A DNA stretch of 6,594 bases from positions 1-6,594 of the forward strand of contig PWOI01000092.1 in assembly GCA_003557485.1 (NCBI GenBank), read 5' to 3'. The position numbers and the translations under genes were made by a program. Under the pieces are notes generated by a model. The model made no database searches. It worked only from the letters and a program-made list of their open reading frames with translations, and was not told where the DNA came from. This document shows, in pieces, positions 6,030 to 6,594 of the stretch. This stretch comes from Elusimicrobiota bacterium (GTDB taxonomy: Bacteria; CG03; SLGR01; PWQF01). How positions within the stretch are numbered: position 1 is the first letter of the stretch; every line of letters begins with the position of its first letter.

Positions 6030-6594
6030 ATGAAGTTGTTAAAGGGACTATTGGTTTTTGTGTTGACGGTAGGGGTTATGGCGGTTGTTTCTGCCAAGGC
6101 TGAGGAGGAGGCTTCAGACGAAATAACTATTTCAATGAATCCGCCGTCAGAGTACGGGGTTACTATTTCTCCGGATTCTTATGATTTCGGAGATGTCGCT
6201 CTTGATTCTACGTACTTGTCCACAGATACGATAATTACGGTTACAAATTCCGGTGAAGTAGTATCGGACTGGAAAATAAAGGGTGATGATTCAGAGTCTA
6301 ACTGGAATTTGGCAGGGTTTATAGATCCGGATGTTACTCCAGCTGAGGATACTGTTCATCTTATGGCCATACTGAGTGATGAGGTAACGGATGAGGATGA
6401 TATAGTAGCTTATGAGCACTGGGTTGAGAATGATTCTATTGAACATGGTGTATCACATAACATGGTAAAGGAAGAAAACTGGGAAACTGAAGGCCGCTAT
6501 ACTTATGACGGTGTGGCAACAGGTGACAATGTCGGAGCTGGAGAAGTACGCAGAATATGGTTTAGATTAGACACTCCAGATAGTACAACTGTTA
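6030..6594 (+). CDS. Small acidic secreted protein, putative surface-structure subunit (3' end missing)
   Basis: The first 188 codons are present and the frame is open at the window edge. Residues 1-24 are a clean signal peptide with AKA before a run of Glu. The mature part contains 39 Asp/Glu and only 7 Lys/Arg in 164 residues, so it is very acidic. Residues 42-75 (SYDFGD, then ITVTNSG) resemble Ig-like 'choice-of-anchor D' or ASH-type openings. From residue 53 on, it aligns by eye with the C-terminal domain of the giant adhesin: FG 53-54, ST 60-61, V.N.G 71-75, IK 83-84, W92, LMA 111-113, W177, P183 and TT 186-187, all in the same order. By analogy with the adhesin's domain, which has about 18 residues beyond the equivalent of V188, only a short tail is probably missing unless extra domains follow. 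The likely role is a secreted structural subunit or coat protein. Direct evidence is limited to the signal peptide, the perfect ribosome-binding site and the shared domain. Confidence 0.82.
   Translation, partial: MKLLKGLLVFVLTVGVMAVVSAKAEEEASDEITISMNPPSEYGVTISPDSYDFGDVALDSTYLSTDTIITVTNSGEVVSDWKIKGDDSESNWNLAGFIDPDVTPAEDTVHLMAILSDEVTDEDDIVAYEHWVENDSIEHGVSHNMVKEENWETEGRYTYDGVATGDNVGAGEVRRIWFRLDTPDSTTV

Noticed and set aside
5813-6097. 94-codon minus-strand open frame over the gap before the third gene
   Set aside because: Its Pro/Ser/Phe-rich protein is the complement of the purine-rich leader and flanking coding sequence, and no start signal was seen.

Overview
The window looks like a surface-structure locus of a Gram-negative-type (diderm) bacterium. 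All four genes encode exported proteins with N-terminal signal peptides. None shows an LPXTG or PEP-CTERM sorting signal or a C-terminal membrane anchor. Base composition is moderate, with AT-rich intergenic DNA and GC-richer coding DNA. The fibronectin type III domains have a style (ISSATLTW, GTRFGISYSTDS, NTTYYF) that I associate with Elusimicrobiota and related uncultured phyla. That placement rests on memory of the style only and is tentative.

Layout. Bases 1-394 (minus strand) hold the 5' part of a small secreted protein of unknown function, cut by the window edge. It has a good Shine-Dalgarno site and a convincing sigma70-type promoter (431-459). Bases 395-713 are a divergent AT-rich intergenic region with the minus promoter, two small palindromes, a weaker plus-strand promoter candidate near 556-572 and a leader of about 135-150 nt. 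Bases 714-5063 (plus) encode a 1449-residue modular adhesin-like protein. Its modules are a signal peptide, a seven-repeat GLUG-type beta-helix region, four FnIII domains in an A-B-A'-B' pattern, a CBM4-like jelly roll, an Ig-like domain, a choice-of-anchor-J/cleaved-adhesin-like jelly roll, a fifth FnIII and a distinct C-terminal domain. Bases 5056-5937 (plus, overlapping by 8 bp) encode a 293-residue exported protein made of two tandem, mutually similar Ig-like domains. After a 92-bp purine-rich gap with an orphan Shine-Dalgarno sequence and a small hairpin, bases 6030-6594 hold the first 188 codons of a small, very acidic secreted protein.

The main observation is that the C-terminal domain of the giant protein (residues about 1304-1449) is visibly related to the small acidic protein two genes downstream. 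They share F-G, S-T, V-x-N-x-G, I-K, W, L-M-A, D, W and P...T-T landmarks in the same order. Large adhesin, two-Ig-domain protein and small subunit resembling the adhesin's C-terminus is the layout expected of a surface fibre or coat. On that reading the small protein polymerises or coats the cell, the giant protein plugs in through its subunit-like C-terminus, and the two-Ig protein is a chaperone or anchor. Ribosome-binding sites get stronger along the operon (none, moderate, perfect), as expected if the small subunit is the most abundant product. Assembly and function are inferred. Homology, domain order and translation signals are read from the sequence.
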